Below, in pieces: positions 10,090 through 21,918 of a stretch of DNA of 64,000 bases. The stretch is from Simmondsia chinensis. Its lineage: Eukaryota > Streptophyta > Magnoliopsida > Caryophyllales > Simmondsiaceae. A program made the position numbers and the translations under genes. The stretch is taken from assembly GCA_018398585.1 (NCBI GenBank), contig JAGTTD010000001.1, positions 5,768,501 to 5,832,500 on the forward strand. The letters are read 5' to 3'. A model generated the notes under the pieces. The model worked only from the letters and a program-made list of their open reading frames with translations. It did not search any database and was not told where the DNA came from. Each line of letters begins with the position of its first letter. Positions within the stretch are counted from its first letter, which is position 1.

Positions 10090-12178
10090 ATGCGATTTTT
10101 TGGTCCTAATAGTAAGCTAGTATGACATACTATATTTGAGAAAAAATATATGTACAAGTCTACGAGTGGCATATCCCAAGTCATGGCCTGAAAGGCTTAT
10201 ATCAAATAATAAAAAAAATCAAAAAGCTAAAAAGCGACAAAGGTCAACATGACCAGCAAATGCAAAAGCAAACAAAAGCCGAAAGCCAAACAAAAGTAAT
10301 GTTCAATCCCCCAATCCTGCAGAAGCTAAGACTAACGCTGAGCACCGTGAATCGTAGGGGCAGCAATGAGATAGCTACGAACCAATCTGATGATCTCCTT
10401 AAGAACAGCTGAAGAAGATCTAGACTGAGAGCGCTGAATCCTTAGGTTACGCTTATACTAGAGGATGTAAACCATCGCAGAGAGGCAAAGGCGGGCTAGA
10501 ACATGATCTGCCCAATGGCTGCAAAGCCAAGTGGCGGCCTGGGAGATAAGCTTATTCAAGGGAGCGCGGGCCAAGCAAAAGATGTGTACGAAGACACTCT
10601 ATCCCAAATAGTAGCGGAGAAGCTGCAAGCGAAGAGAAGATGGCTATACGACTCATCATCTGAACCACATAAAGCATGAGTACTCTAAACCTAATATCTC
10701 AGCAGTCTATCAAGAGTCCAAAGTTGCTCATATGAGGCAAGCCAAAGGATGAAAGAATGCCTCGAGATGTGCAGCGAGAACCCAAGGAGATGTTGGATGG
10801 AGTCCTCTTCCCTCCTACTGCAAATCATGTCCTAAGCCGATTTGGTGGTGAATATCCCTGAAGGGTCACCCATCCACCTAACATGGTTAGCTACGTTCGG
10901 TCAAAGCCTGAAGTCAACAGAAGCCCAGATAGGTAGCAACTCAACCCTTTCCTACGGAAACCTCCACTGATGACCCTCAATAATATAAAAAATGCATAAG
11001 CCCCATAGGTGACTAGTGGAAGTCAAAGTGCGGGTTGTGAAACAACCTTGCAAACATCTACAAGGAAGCTTGTAGTCAGCCCAAAATGCAGTGTCATGCC
11101 CATCTCCAATGATGTGTTTGAACGCTCCATCACACAAGGACTAAACACTAAGAATACTTTTCCATGACCAAGGGATCAACCCTGTTGGCTGAATCTCCCA
11201 AAAGCTCTTTGTTTGGAGTCGGTTGGCATGAATCTACCAAGGCCAAAGAAAATCATGATCTATGAGCAGAACCCATATGCGCTTCATTATAGAATCTTGG
11301 TTCTACTCAGTCAGGCAGTGAATCCTAAGACCAACATCTGCCTCCAGGCAACCTTCGCTTCCCCCGAGGCCAGCAAGGTGCCCCTCCACAGAAAGACAGC
11401 AAATGTTGACTCGATCTTCTCGATCATTACCTTTGGAAGAATGAAGACAGATGACCAAAGCAACCTGATCGGCTGCAAAAGCCTAGCATAGAAAACACAT
11501 GAAGTCTAGAGCTGAATGTGAGCCAGGATGCGATCCAAGAGAGGCTTACAGTGCATGAACTAAAGCCTCGAAGAGATAAGCAGCACCCCCAGATATCTGA
11601 CTGAACATTGCCGTAATTTGAAACCTAGTATATCCAGAATAGGTTGCTGAGACTCAGAATCAACCTCGGCAATAAAGATGGTAATCTTCACTGCATTCAA
11701 GGAAAGCCCCGAAAGGGCAGCAAAACATTCCAACATCTCTCGAGTAACACTACCCTCATCCGCCGGACTAAAAATCATCAAATCATCAGCGAAGCAAAGA
11801 TGCGTGAACAGAGTACTATGGCAGCACGGGTAGAATCAAAACAGCAGATCGGCAATGGCATTATGAAGTAGACCTCTCAAAACCTCCATGGCGATAACTA
11901 ACAAGTAAGGAGAAAGAGGATCCCCCTGACGAATACCCTAACTCGTGCCAAAGAACCCTTGAAGCTTACCATTAATGGTGTTTGAAAACCTAGCTATGGA
12001 AAGACACTCCTGCACCCAACCGATCATAGCCTTCGGGATACCCATACAACACATAGCAGGTAGAACGAAGTCCCAACGAACTGTATCAAATGCCTTGTGA
12101 ATGTCAACCTTCAGAGCAAACCAAGGTGACATCGTCGGAAGGTGATAGTCATGCATGAGCTCTTAAGCAAGCAAAATA
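10090..12178 (-). mobile_element. L1-type LINE (LINE1), 3' part
   Basis: This is the downstream part of a minus-strand LINE cut by the CACTA element at 12179. Its 3' end matches the end of the plus-strand LINE2 (both have a stretch related to CATGACTTGG...CATACT), and a decayed poly(T) (poly(A) on the minus strand) lies near 10081-10110. The 5' part resumes at 24326 and continues without loss of coding sequence: the reverse transcriptase frame leaving 24326 connects to the one entering at 12175. No target duplication is clear. Confidence 0.8.
10900..12178 (-). pseudogene. LINE1 reverse transcriptase, second half, and C-terminal region
   Basis: At 11938-12156 the minus strand encodes ALKVDIHKAFDTVRWDFV, the classic LINE reverse transcriptase motif, then a match to the fingers/palm. 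At 11560-11781 comes MMIFSPADEGSV, which should follow the catalytic A-D-D box, and then SVRYLGVLL. The C-terminal part (10952-11137) has HIIGDGHDTAFW, typical of the region before the zinc-binding reverse transcriptase domain in plant L1 proteins. The frame is interrupted several times. The enzyme would carry out target-primed reverse transcription. Confidence 0.8.
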
Positions 12179-12440
12179 CACTACCACAAAATAGGCCTAT
12201 GGCAATGGTTGTTTTGCAATGGCTCTAAAACCATTCCAAAAGCTAAATTTATGCAACGGTTTTGTTACAGTTCTAAAACTATTGCATAAGGATGTCTACG
12301 GTAACAGTTTTTGTGACAAAAAAGTAACCTTTGAGCACAATTACATACGACAGCGGTTTGACACTTATTACAACAATTTACAACCATTATATAATGTTAT
12401 GGTGCCAATGTTAAAATTTTTTGAAAGTTAGATGCTCTTT
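12179..12440. repeat. CACTA left terminal and subterminal repeats
   Basis: The terminal inverted repeat (about 12179-12206) is followed by repeated words such as GGCAATGG, GCAACGGTTTT and AAAACTATTGC in both orientations. Such subterminal motifs are the usual binding sites of the TNPA protein in CACTA elements. Confidence 0.8.
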
Positions 12441-13039
12441 TTTTTAAATTTGTTTTTAAAATATTTTTGGTGCTCTTTTCTATTTGAACTATTATCTCCT
12501 TAATCTGTACCCTAATTGAAGTTCAATTGGTACAGAATAATACATATATAACTAATAAATGAGTATGAGTAGAGTGGTTTAACACTCAACTCATTCGGTA
12601 TCTGATGGTTAACTCGATTTGATACTTATTTAGGACAATTGGTTAAGACGGATAGTAAAAATCGTCGTAAATGGTATGACAATTATTACGAAAAATATAA
12701 GTTGTTAGGAATTAACTATGAAATCATGCATTATTTATGACAATATTTATTATTCGTTGTCAGTTATGAGATTTTACCCGTTGTAAATTACATTGCTAAG
12801 GAGCAGTAGAGGGGGTAAATGAAATTTTAATAATGTGCCACCAAATTTACAAAATTTTCCCACCATAATTTTCAATAACAAAAAAAAATAAAAAAAATGT
12901 TAAAAGAAAGTGAAAACTCTCCCTCACTGGAACTCTAGCACTGCTTGCAACTCATGTTCGCAACTCCGCTTCTCCTAGTTGCTGTGCCCCATTTTCGTTG
13001 CACTCACTTCTTTATTCTCCATTTTTAAGGTAAATAACA
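12441..13039. other. AT-rich stretch in the CACTA element
   Basis: No gene is seen. It holds a few further degenerate subterminal-like words (CGTCGTAAATGG near 12662, CCGTTGTAAATTAC near 12779) and an A-rich run near 12879-12900. Confidence 0.5.
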
Positions 13040-14050
13040 TAATATCTTCTTCATTTTCAAGTGTTGCGGTTCAAGTTCGTTTGAGTTTGCCATAATCTGA
13101 TTTCATGCATATTTTAATGGCAAATAACTTAAAATTGGCATAAATAGCTTCTCCATTTTCGTGAGTTGTGGCTTATGTTCATTTGAGTTTGCCCTAATTT
13201 GGTTTCATGTGTATTTTCATGGTAAATAACCTAAATTTGACATGAATTGCTTTGTAATTTTCATGTGTTGCGATCTAAGTTCATTTGAGTTTGCCCTAAT
13301 TTGATTTCATGCATATTTTCATGGAAAATAACTTAAAATGGACATAAATAGCTTTTCCATGGTTGTGTATTGCAGCTTAAGTTCATTTGAGTTTGCCCTA
13401 ATTTGATTTTGTGTGTATTTTCATGGTAAACAACCTAAAATTGACATGGATAGCTTTGCAATTTCCGTGTGCTGCAGTTTAAGTTCATTTGAGTTGGCCT
13501 TAATTTGATTTCGTGCATATTTTTATGGTAAATAACTTAAAATGAACATAAATAGCTTCTCCATTTTTGTGTGTTGCGGCTTAAGTTCATTTGAGTTTGC
13601 CCTAATTTGAATTTGTTTATATTTTCATGGTAAATAACCTAAAATTGACATGAATAACTTTGTAATTTTCGTGTGCTGTGGTTTAAGTTCATTTGATTGG
13701 GCTTAATTTGATTTTGTGCATATTTTCATGGTAAATAACTTAAAGTGGACATAAATAGCTTCTTCATTTTTGTGTGTTGCAGCTTAAGATCATTGAGTTT
13801 GCCCTAATTAGATTTGGTGTGTATTTTCATGGTAAATAACCTAAAATTGATATGAATAGCTTTGTAATTTTCGTGTGTTACGGTTTAAGTTCATTTGAAT
13901 TCGCCTTAATTTATTTTCGTGCATATTTTCATGGTAAATAACTTAAAATTGGCATAAATAACTTCTTCATTTTTGTGTATTGCGGCTTAAGTTCATTTAA
14001 GTTTGCCTTAAGTTCATTTGAGTTTGCCTTAAAATGGGCATAAATAACAT
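13040..14050. repeat. Tandem array of about 102-bp units with an alternating pattern
   Basis: About ten units each contain a version of TTCATTTGAGTTTGCCCTAA, at about 13077, 13178, 13279, 13380, 13482, 13582, 13683, 13785, 13890 and 13989. Two versions alternate: one with ACTTAAAATGGACATAAATA and one with ACCTAAAATTGACATGAATA, giving a two-unit period of about 203 bp. The last unit is compressed near 13989-14035. The function is unknown. Confidence 0.85.
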
Positions 14051-14640
14051 CACAGCTCATATTCCAAGTCTGCATTGACCCGATTCTTCATGGAATTGCC
14101 AGCATCAATGATACCCTTTAGTCCTATCCAAATCAACTTGGATGTCTTAGTAGCCCAAGACATGAATTGAAGACCTTTTCATGCCTCACATTCCACGATG
14201 ACCACCTTGATTTTATATCCTGAATGTGAACACAGCCTTTCCATAAATTGAAGGACACTTACATCTGTTATGGGCATGAGTGAACTCAATGATATCCTCT
14301 TCCAAATGTTGATGTCCCTCTTGTAACCAATGGTGCAGACCAAAGCTTGCATTTCAAAGAAGTGCATTTCTTGTTCCAGATTTAGCAGCTGTATACCAAG
14401 GCTTTTAGCCCACAACCTGAATATCAAGGAACTAATCTTTCTTATGCAAGACCAACGTGCTCCTCTGCTGTAATTCTTGCAAAGATTAGCTCTTTTTGCT
14501 ATTGAGAATGAGCTTCCAGTTGTATGTAAGTTCCCAACACACTTAGACCTATCCCTTGGTTTTGACAGGATCTCAATCACCTTTTCCTAATCACTCTTAC
14601 CCCTAACTTCTGGTTGCCTTGCCATTTCGCCATTATCATT
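14050..14640 (-). pseudogene. Unrecognised minus-strand coding-like stretch in the CACTA element
   Basis: A minus-strand frame of 133 codons (14179-14580), starting near MIEILSKPRDRSKC, continues after one stop into WKGLQFMSWATKTSKL and further to about 14050. Composition looks protein-like (mixed polar and hydrophobic residues, few repeats). I do not recognise the family. It is opposite in direction to the transposase genes, so it may be a captured host gene fragment, as is known for CACTA elements, or a chance frame. Confidence 0.35.
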
Positions 14641-14770
14641 ATTCACTTCCATTGTTATCACTTGCCAAGGCATAATGGTGTCATGATTCCAAGTATAGGG
14701 GAGTAATTAGTAATAAGTCAATAGTATAAGTCATCAATAATGGTCTTGTATTGGTCCTGTAGTGGTCAAT

Positions 14771-15137
14771 GTTGGAGGCTAAGTGGTGAAGAGGCAGTTA
14801 AGCTTTGTGTCCAAGTTCAATGTAATTTCTCTAGTCCTTAGTTCATATAAGTAAGATTTAATCTTGTAAACTTGGATGTGTGGAATGATGAATTGATTTC
14901 TCTTTCTTGATCTCCCAATTCTCTCTAGGCTCCTATCAAATGTCTTCACTTCACTTCTTAATTCTCTTCAATCTCTCTTGATTTCTTCTAATTCCCTTAC
15001 AATCTCATATCAATCTCTAACTTCTCTTAAAATTCTCTTGATTACTCATCTCAATCTATCATTTTCTAGTATAAATCTCTTAAAACCCTAGTTATGATCC
15101 AAGTTTGAGCTTGAATCATAACAATTGATATCAGAGT
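14771..15137 (+). repeat. Possible Ty1/copia LTR with primer binding site
   Basis: A stretch beginning TGTTGGAGGC and ending in CA at 15122-15123 is followed by TTGATATCAGAG, close to the TGGTATCAGAGC primer site (initiator tRNA-Met) used by many copia elements. No copia coding region follows, so this would be a solo or truncated LTR end. The left boundary is uncertain. Confidence 0.45.
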
Positions 15138-16090
15138 TTGAATTTAGCTTCCAATTGTGATTAGAATCTTATTTCTTAGTTGTGAGCTACAATCTAATCC
15201 TGTTCTGCAACAAATACATGATCGGTTGAATTAGAATTGTTAAGAGAACAATTGTGCTTGCTACTGCAAATTATTTGCTGATTTTTACGTTGAATGAGAG
15301 TGTAATTGATCAAGATCTTGAGCTAAAATTCAAATCCTACAGTATTAATTTCAAGTTCTGTGTTCTGGTTGCAATTGATCATGACTTTAGTTCAAAGGCT
15401 GCTGTTAAGTCCTGCTATTGAGTTGCGTTGGATCAAGATTCATATCACAAGTTACTGCTAAGGTCCAGTACTTCATTCGAATAGAATTTATTAGTAAACA
15501 GACAGTGTGGTAGTGGACTTAAATGCCCACGATCATGACAGTTTTTTTTTTCCCCTTCCAATTGCCTTTGTTCGTGCTTGCTGTACTGATTTGTGAGGAT
15601 ATTTGGGTTTCATGCCATACTTGTTAATTATTACCCAAAATAAGGTTCATAATCTATTAATAGTCATGGTAGGCTTTTAGAAATTTTTTACATGGTAAAA
15701 ACTTCACTCTTAGTGATTTATGGTTGAATTTACCAGTTAGACAAATGATTTACGACTACATGAGAAGTTCATCTGTTAACCATATGGATGAATACTTGTT
15801 ATGTTTGTTTTCGTGTATTTACATATTAATATATGATTATTGTAGCTCTCTTTATGTTCATTACTTTTGATTTTTAAAATGGACACGAGTTGTATTAATT
15901 TAGGTCTGATTGCCTTTTCTCGCATTTGGTACTAGGTTGACCCTTATCTCTTTCTTGTCATCCCCTTTGAAATTCATGTTTTTACGTTGTACTCTATTGC
16001 ATTCTTGTATACTAAAATTGTTTGTTGTTAGTAAAAAGTATTAGTACTCTATCCTAATGCTTCCTTGTCCTCTTGCCAAGTATAGCTTCT
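15138..16090. other. AT-rich stretch before the transposase gene
   Basis: No gene or clear repeat is seen. It probably includes the promoter and leader of the TNP2 gene and the remains of the copia-like insertion. Confidence 0.4.
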
Positions 16091-16094
16091 TGTA

Positions 16095-18057
16095 TGGATG
16101 CCTCAGCTAATAGTTGGATGTATCTCCCTAGATGAGCAGATGAATTTAAAATGCGGCTGAATGAATTTTTGACTAATGAGTTTGCTTCTAAAGGTCAAGG
16201 AAAAGGAAAACAAATGCAACTTCGATGTCCATGTAATAAGTGTTTTTTTAGATTTTGGGGAACAAGAATGAAGTCTATGATTATCTGATTGCTGATGGTT
16301 TTGTAGCAAATTATGATCAACATTTCCATGGGGATACTTCTTTGTCCAAAAATAGGGTCAATGAGTTAGATGATGTTGATGATACTTCTTGCCCTTTTGA
16401 TGTCGATGAGTTATTACGTGATACATTTGTCCATATAGCTGGGTGATTATGATTGGGCTCAAGGATGACTGATGATGCTAACAAATTTTACAAATTATTA
16501 GAAGAGGTAAGGTGGAATTATATCCCGGATGTGAAAATTTTTCAAAACTTTCCTGTACTATTAGGTTGTTCCTTTTCAAGTGCCAACATGGGCTGAGTAA
16601 TGCAGCTCTTGATGACCTTTAGGATTTTTTGAAGGAATTGATTCCGAATTTGAATTTTCCTAAATCCTTTAATGATGCTAGAAACACAGTTAGAGATTTA
16701 GCTCTTGATTACAAAAAGATACATGCATGCCCAAATGATTGTATTTTGTATTGGAAGGAGTTGAAGAGGTAATATCATGTCCTGTTTATGGTTCTTCTAA
16801 GTCGAAAGTGGATGAAAAGTATGTTGGAAAACACTACAATAATCCTGCAGAACCTCGTAAGATCCCTGCAAAGGTGTTGTGGCACTTTCCATTGAAACCT
16901 AGGCTTCAAAGGTTATTTCTATGTTTTGAAACAGCTAAGTCCATGAGATGGCATCGCCTTAAGGATGGGATCTTGAGGCATCCAGCTGATGCCAAGCATG
17001 CAAGGACTTTGATAAATTGCATCCAAACTTTGCACGTGATCCTCGAAATGTTAGGTTGGGGTTAGCTAGTGATGGATTTAATCCATATCAAACCATGAGC
17101 ATTAATCATAGCACATGGCCTGTGATGCTCGTGAGCTATAATTTGACCCCTTGGATGTGCATGAATGATGAATTTTTCATGCTCTCTTTGTTAATTCAAG
17201 GTCCAAAATCTCATAGAAATGACATTGATATATACTTGCAACCATTAATTGAAGAACTGAAAGATTTATGGGAATCGGGTTTGAAGACGTATGATGCTTA
17301 TGGAAAACAATCATTTCATATGCATGCAGCTCTAATGTGGATGATCAACGACTTTTTGGCATATGCAATGTTGTCGGGATGGTCCACAAAGGGGTACTTG
17401 GCATGCCCTTGTTGCAATTATCAAACTTCTTCCAAATGGTTGCCTCATAGCAGAAAGGTATGCTTTCAAGGGCATAGGAAATTTTTGAACCGTAACCATC
17501 CTTGGAGGTGGAATGCAACTTCTTGTAATGGAAAAACAGAGCACGAAGTTGCTCTTAGTGCATTGAAAGGAAGAGAAATTTTGGAAGAGATGTTTTCATT
17601 GGATCATGTATTTGAAAAAAAGAATAGAGTGGAGAAGAAAAATCATAAAAATAGTAAGAAGAAGCAGAAAAAGAAGAAGCAAAAGAAGCAACAACAACTG
17701 ATTATGCCTAGCCCTTGGAAGAACATATCAATTTTCTTTGATTTGCCTTATTGGAAACATAATTCCCTTCATCATAATTTGGATGTGATGCCCATTGAGA
17801 AAAATATATGCGACAGTATACTTAGCACCTTGTTAGATATTCCAGGTTAGACAAAGGATCATCTTAAGGCTCGTTTGGACCTCAAAGAGATGGGGATAAA
17901 AAGTGACTTGCATCCGAAGATAAGTTTAGATGGTCGACGTGTTAAGTTCAATTCAACTTGCTTCTCAATGAACAAAGAGGAGAAAGATAATTTTTGTCAT
18001 GTGTTGAAATACAAGAAGTTGCCTTATGGTTATGCATCAGATATCGGGTGATGTGTA
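16095..18057 (+). pseudogene. CACTA transposase (TNP2 type), broken
   Basis: The start is taken as ATG at 16095 (MDASANSWMYLPR), the usual beginning of the transposase-associated domain, with RCPCNKC at about 16220-16250. The TNP2 core begins near 16600 with a region including HACPNDCILYWKEL, then KVLWHFPLKPRLQRLF and LGLASDGFNPYQTMS (near 17055-17100), YNLTPWMCMNDEFFMLSLL, DIDIYLQPLIEELKDLW and MLSGWSTKGYLACPCC. These match the Tnp2 family, whose DDE nuclease cuts the element ends. A lysine-rich insert (about 17610-17700) interrupts the core. Stops and frameshifts near 16119, 16443, 16650, 16770, 17018 and 17848 make it non-functional. Confidence 0.9.
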
Positions 18058-19613
18058 CATATTGATGAGAGGAAGATTATAGGTTACAAAAGTCATGATG
18101 CTCATGTGATCTTGCAAGACTTGCTCCTTGTAGCAGTTAGAAAGTCACTACATAAGCCTGTTGCAGTTGCATTGACTAGATTGGCTACTTTCTTTAGAGG
18201 TATATGTAGTAAAGTTGTGAAGCCTGAAGAGCTTGATCATTTGCAAAATGAGATCAAAGAGATATTGTGTCAACTTGAAATATTTTGTTTGCTAGCATTC
18301 TTTGATATAATGGTGCATTTATCCATTCATTTGGTGGATGAATTAAGACTTGGTGGACCATTTTTTTGTCGATATGCGTTTGGTGTGGAGAGAAAAATTT
18401 GTAAATTGAAGTCATATGTGCGTAATAGGAGTTGACTGGAAGGCTCTATTGCAGAGAGTTACTTGGCAAAGGAGTGCTTGAATTTTTGTAAAAGATACAT
18501 GAAGACGACATTTAAGAAGAAATCAGATGAGAGAGAAAGTGTTGATGGAAGTTCAGTGCCCATATTTCCCAAAGATAGGCTATTCTGTAGGAGGACAAAA
18601 AAAACATAATGGTTGTTTTAGAAGCTCGCATTAAAAACATGGCACATAACTGTGCTCTATTCAACTCCGGCAATGACATAGTAGAGCAATACATTAGGTA
18701 ATGTTATATAAACACCAATTTTAATATTTTTGTAGAGATACTATTGTAATATTACACTAAAATAATGTAAATTATCTCTTTTTTCTTTTTTATTAGCGAG
18801 CACAAGAACTTGTTAAAGAGTTACCCAAGAGGGGTACAGGCAAAAACACAAAATGGAATCAAGCTCAAAGTTACATTAAGGAATTTGAAGCATGGTTTAA
18901 AGATAAGATAAATGTTGATGTGGTGCCAAACTATATCCGTTGGCTAGCTAAGGGTCCGAATCCGATAGCAAAGGCATGTACAGGATATTTTATCAACATG
19001 TATAGGTTCCACATAGCAGGGCATGATGCAAGACGCAAAACACTAAATAGTGGAGTCAGTCTCATTGCTTTGACCTCAAGTTTTGCAAGCTCTAAAGATT
19101 GTAATCCTATTGATGATAGTGTGACCTATTATGGAACAATACAAGAGATAATTAAAATTGATTATTACGCTCAATTTAGCATTGTATTATTTAGGTGTGA
19201 GTGGTTTCATACAAAAAATGATGAATACAGGCTTATTCATGTCAATTCTAAGAGGTTGCAATGTAGAGATGAGCCTTTTGTTCTTGCATCTCATGTAAAT
19301 CAAGTTTACTACGGGGAGGACCCGATTGAAGAAGTGTCCATTATGTCTCTAGAGAAATTGATATGGAGCAAGAAGCGAACAAAAATATTCATATGTTGGA
19401 TGATACTCTTGGATGTGATTTAGATGATTTTAATCTTGTAACAATTAGAGATTGTGATGTTAGTTGGGCTAGAAGTGACACACCTGCAACCATCATTGAG
19501 ATAGCATCCAATATTTTAGACAACAGACACAATAAAGGTGGGAAAGTTGAGGAAGCTGAGGAAGAGGAAGAAGATGACTCTGATTATGAATCAAATTATG
19601 ATGACACTGATTG
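18058..19613 (+). pseudogene. C-terminal domains of the TNP2 protein (DUF4218 and DUF4216)
   Basis: The first part (18058-18610) has SHDAHVILQDLLLVAVRKSL and later DIMVHLSIHLVDELRLGGPF, matching DUF4218. A likely intron (GT at 18698, AG at 18795-18796) follows. The last part (18797-19613) has YIRWLAKGPNPIAKAC and then VTYYGTIQEIIKIDYYAQFS, FRCEWFHTK and EPFVLASHVNQVYYGEDP, matching DUF4216. It ends in an acidic tail of Glu and Asp. These domains follow TNP2 in plant CACTA transposases, so the whole is one gene with the preceding entry. Confidence 0.85.
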
Positions 19614-19839
19614 AGACTATGTTTAATGCTTCCATCTACTTTGATTGGTGTATTAATTGCATTTTCAATATTTTTTGTAAATTGAAAATTTTGAAATTTT
19701 TAATTTATGATTTTACATGATGTCATCTTCTCTTTCTCCTCGTGCTTGACATAAATTTGCAAGTAAAAATTCTAACATTTTTTATGCATTGTACTTGAAT
19801 TTTTAGGTTAGAAATAATGACAGGAAAAAAAAAAAAAAA
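19614..19839. other. Gap between the two CACTA genes
   Basis: AT-rich intergenic sequence with an A-run at about 19827-19840. No feature is supported. Confidence 0.5.
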
Positions 19840-21918
19840 CACACTCAATGGAGAAAGAAGCAGACCCCAAAGATGAAACAAAAATGAGAAGTCATGTTTA
19901 TTGGAACTATAGCCACACTACTGAGGAAAAAGCAATAAGAACAAAGGTTAATGAGACAACAAAGAAATAAACAACTTAAAGCTTTAGAAATGGTCAAAGT
20001 TGAGGATGATTTTGCTGTTGAAAATTAAGAACACAATGCTAAAAATGATGATTTCAATGCTGAAAATGATGATTTTAATTCTTAAAATGATTTTTATGGT
20101 CATGGAAATGATGATTTTGGTTGTGAAAATGATGAAACAAATCTTGAAGCACAAGAACTTCAATCAACAGTGAGGAGGAATCTCTTTACTGAAGCTCAAG
20201 CTAGCAAAAGTTCCCAACTCCAAATGTCTAGACGAAAATCAAAAGGAACTCATTAGAGTCAAAGATCACATGAAGCTCGAAATCAACCAAGCCAAGCCTC
20301 TCCACATTAAGAACAAAGATCTAATCGCAGTAAAAAGATCCCGAGAACTTGAAAATCAGCTAAGTCAAGCTTTTGAAAGTGAGACCAAGGATCCCAGCAG
20401 AACCAATGAAATTTGTCTTTTAAGAGTAGCGAAGGCAATCCTCAAAATAGTTAAGGTGCATCTTTTGATTAAATCAAAAAGTTGTAAATTAACCAAATTG
20501 TTAAATGCCTTGTTCAATAATATTTTTTTGTCTATATATGTAGCTCCCTCATCTCATATCAAGAAACATAGATGGCCTATTAAAATGAAACATGTTCATG
20601 CTCGATCTTCAGCAGATTGAGTTCCCATATTTGTGAATGGATATAACCAAGTTATCGGTCCATCGGATATACTGATGAATTTAGTAGCTTCTTGGGAACA
20701 TTGGGCAGAGATCCTGGTATTTTCCCGTTGAATCATACCCATTGGAGTAAAGTACCCAAGCAACCTATATTGGACTATGTAGAGGTTTAATTTTTAATTG
20801 TTTACTGTCTTAATTTACTAATACTTGTCTTAACACACCATATTAATTTTGCAGAAAAAGTATGAGATTCCACCACAGGACCGCAAGTGGGTGTTACACT
20901 CAGCGAATTCTGCATGGAGGTCATACAAACATGACCTGAAGTAAGATCATTTTGACAAGTATGAGGACGATGCAACTTAGTGGGCTAACTGCCCTAGAGG
21001 AGTTGTTCCTGATTATCAAATCAGAGCGCTTTTTAGGCAATGGAATGCCCAGGCAGCCCAGGTATTTATAATAGATTACAAGAACTTTTCACTATATATT
21101 TATCGTAATTGTATTTATGACATGCTTTCTCATATGTGTTTTATAGAATGTGGCTGCAATCAGCAGCCGTAATTCGCTTAGTTAGAAATATAAGCACACG
21201 ACTGGGAGAAAAAGCTTCGCCCATATAAGTTATGGATTGGTAAAAGAGCTCTCTACATGTTATATCCATCTTTGGCCACTCTTAGAATTACAAAAGACTA
21301 AGATTTTATTTACACTTCTTTGGTGTCACTTGTAGCAACAAGTTGATCCAGATAAGCAACCTCCTTCACGAGCAGAAACGTTTGTCCGATGTGCAAAAGA
21401 AGGCCCTGTAAAGTATACAAAGACGATGGAGGGAGCATCGTCGCTATAATTGTAAGTTGATTTATTAATAATTTAATGATTTATATCTTACTCTGTTTGA
21501 CTCTTCATTGATTTGTACACTTATGTAGGGTGAAGGTCAGTCACAACAAGATAATATTAATGCAGAGGATGGTGAAAACGCCAAGAATAGGGATGCCTTC
21601 ACTGAGGTTATGCCTGATGAACATCCTGGTCGACTGCGTCTTTATGGGAGGGGTGTTTGTCTGAAGGATGTGAAAGGAAAGGCAAAAATGGGTGACATAC
21701 AAGTTTCATCTAACGTTATTGATGCTATGAAAGCAGAACTCAAAGCTGATGTTACAAAAGAAGTTTTGAAGGAACTTATATCAAAGCTTAGAGCCATTGT
21801 CCCAGGTTTAAGTTATCTTGGACCTGAAGTGCTACAAGGATTATTTAAGTCACTTGGCGATGCTGGTAGTGCTCCTAATCAAAATGGTGCTTCTTCATCT
21901 GGTGCCAGAAGTTCTTGA
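19840..21918 (+). pseudogene. TNPA/Ptta-like second gene of the CACTA element (Transposase_24)
   Basis: The N-terminal part is asparagine- and aspartate-rich with repeats of AENDDFN. Near 20620 comes VPIFVNGYNQVIGPSD and LGTLGRDPGIFPLN, then a likely intron (20785-20854). The next exon holds RKWVLHSANSAWRSYKHDLK and YQIRALFRQWNAQAAQ (about 20855-21061). A later exon starts near 21147, with HTTGRKSFAHISYG, and another (QQVDPDKQPPSRAETFVRC) starts near 21336. The end (21540-21918) has HPGRLRLYGRGVCLKDV and terminates GASSSGARSS. The pattern is that of the plant Ptta/En/Spm family (PF03004), which binds subterminal repeats. Stops within exons show decay. Confidence 0.8.
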
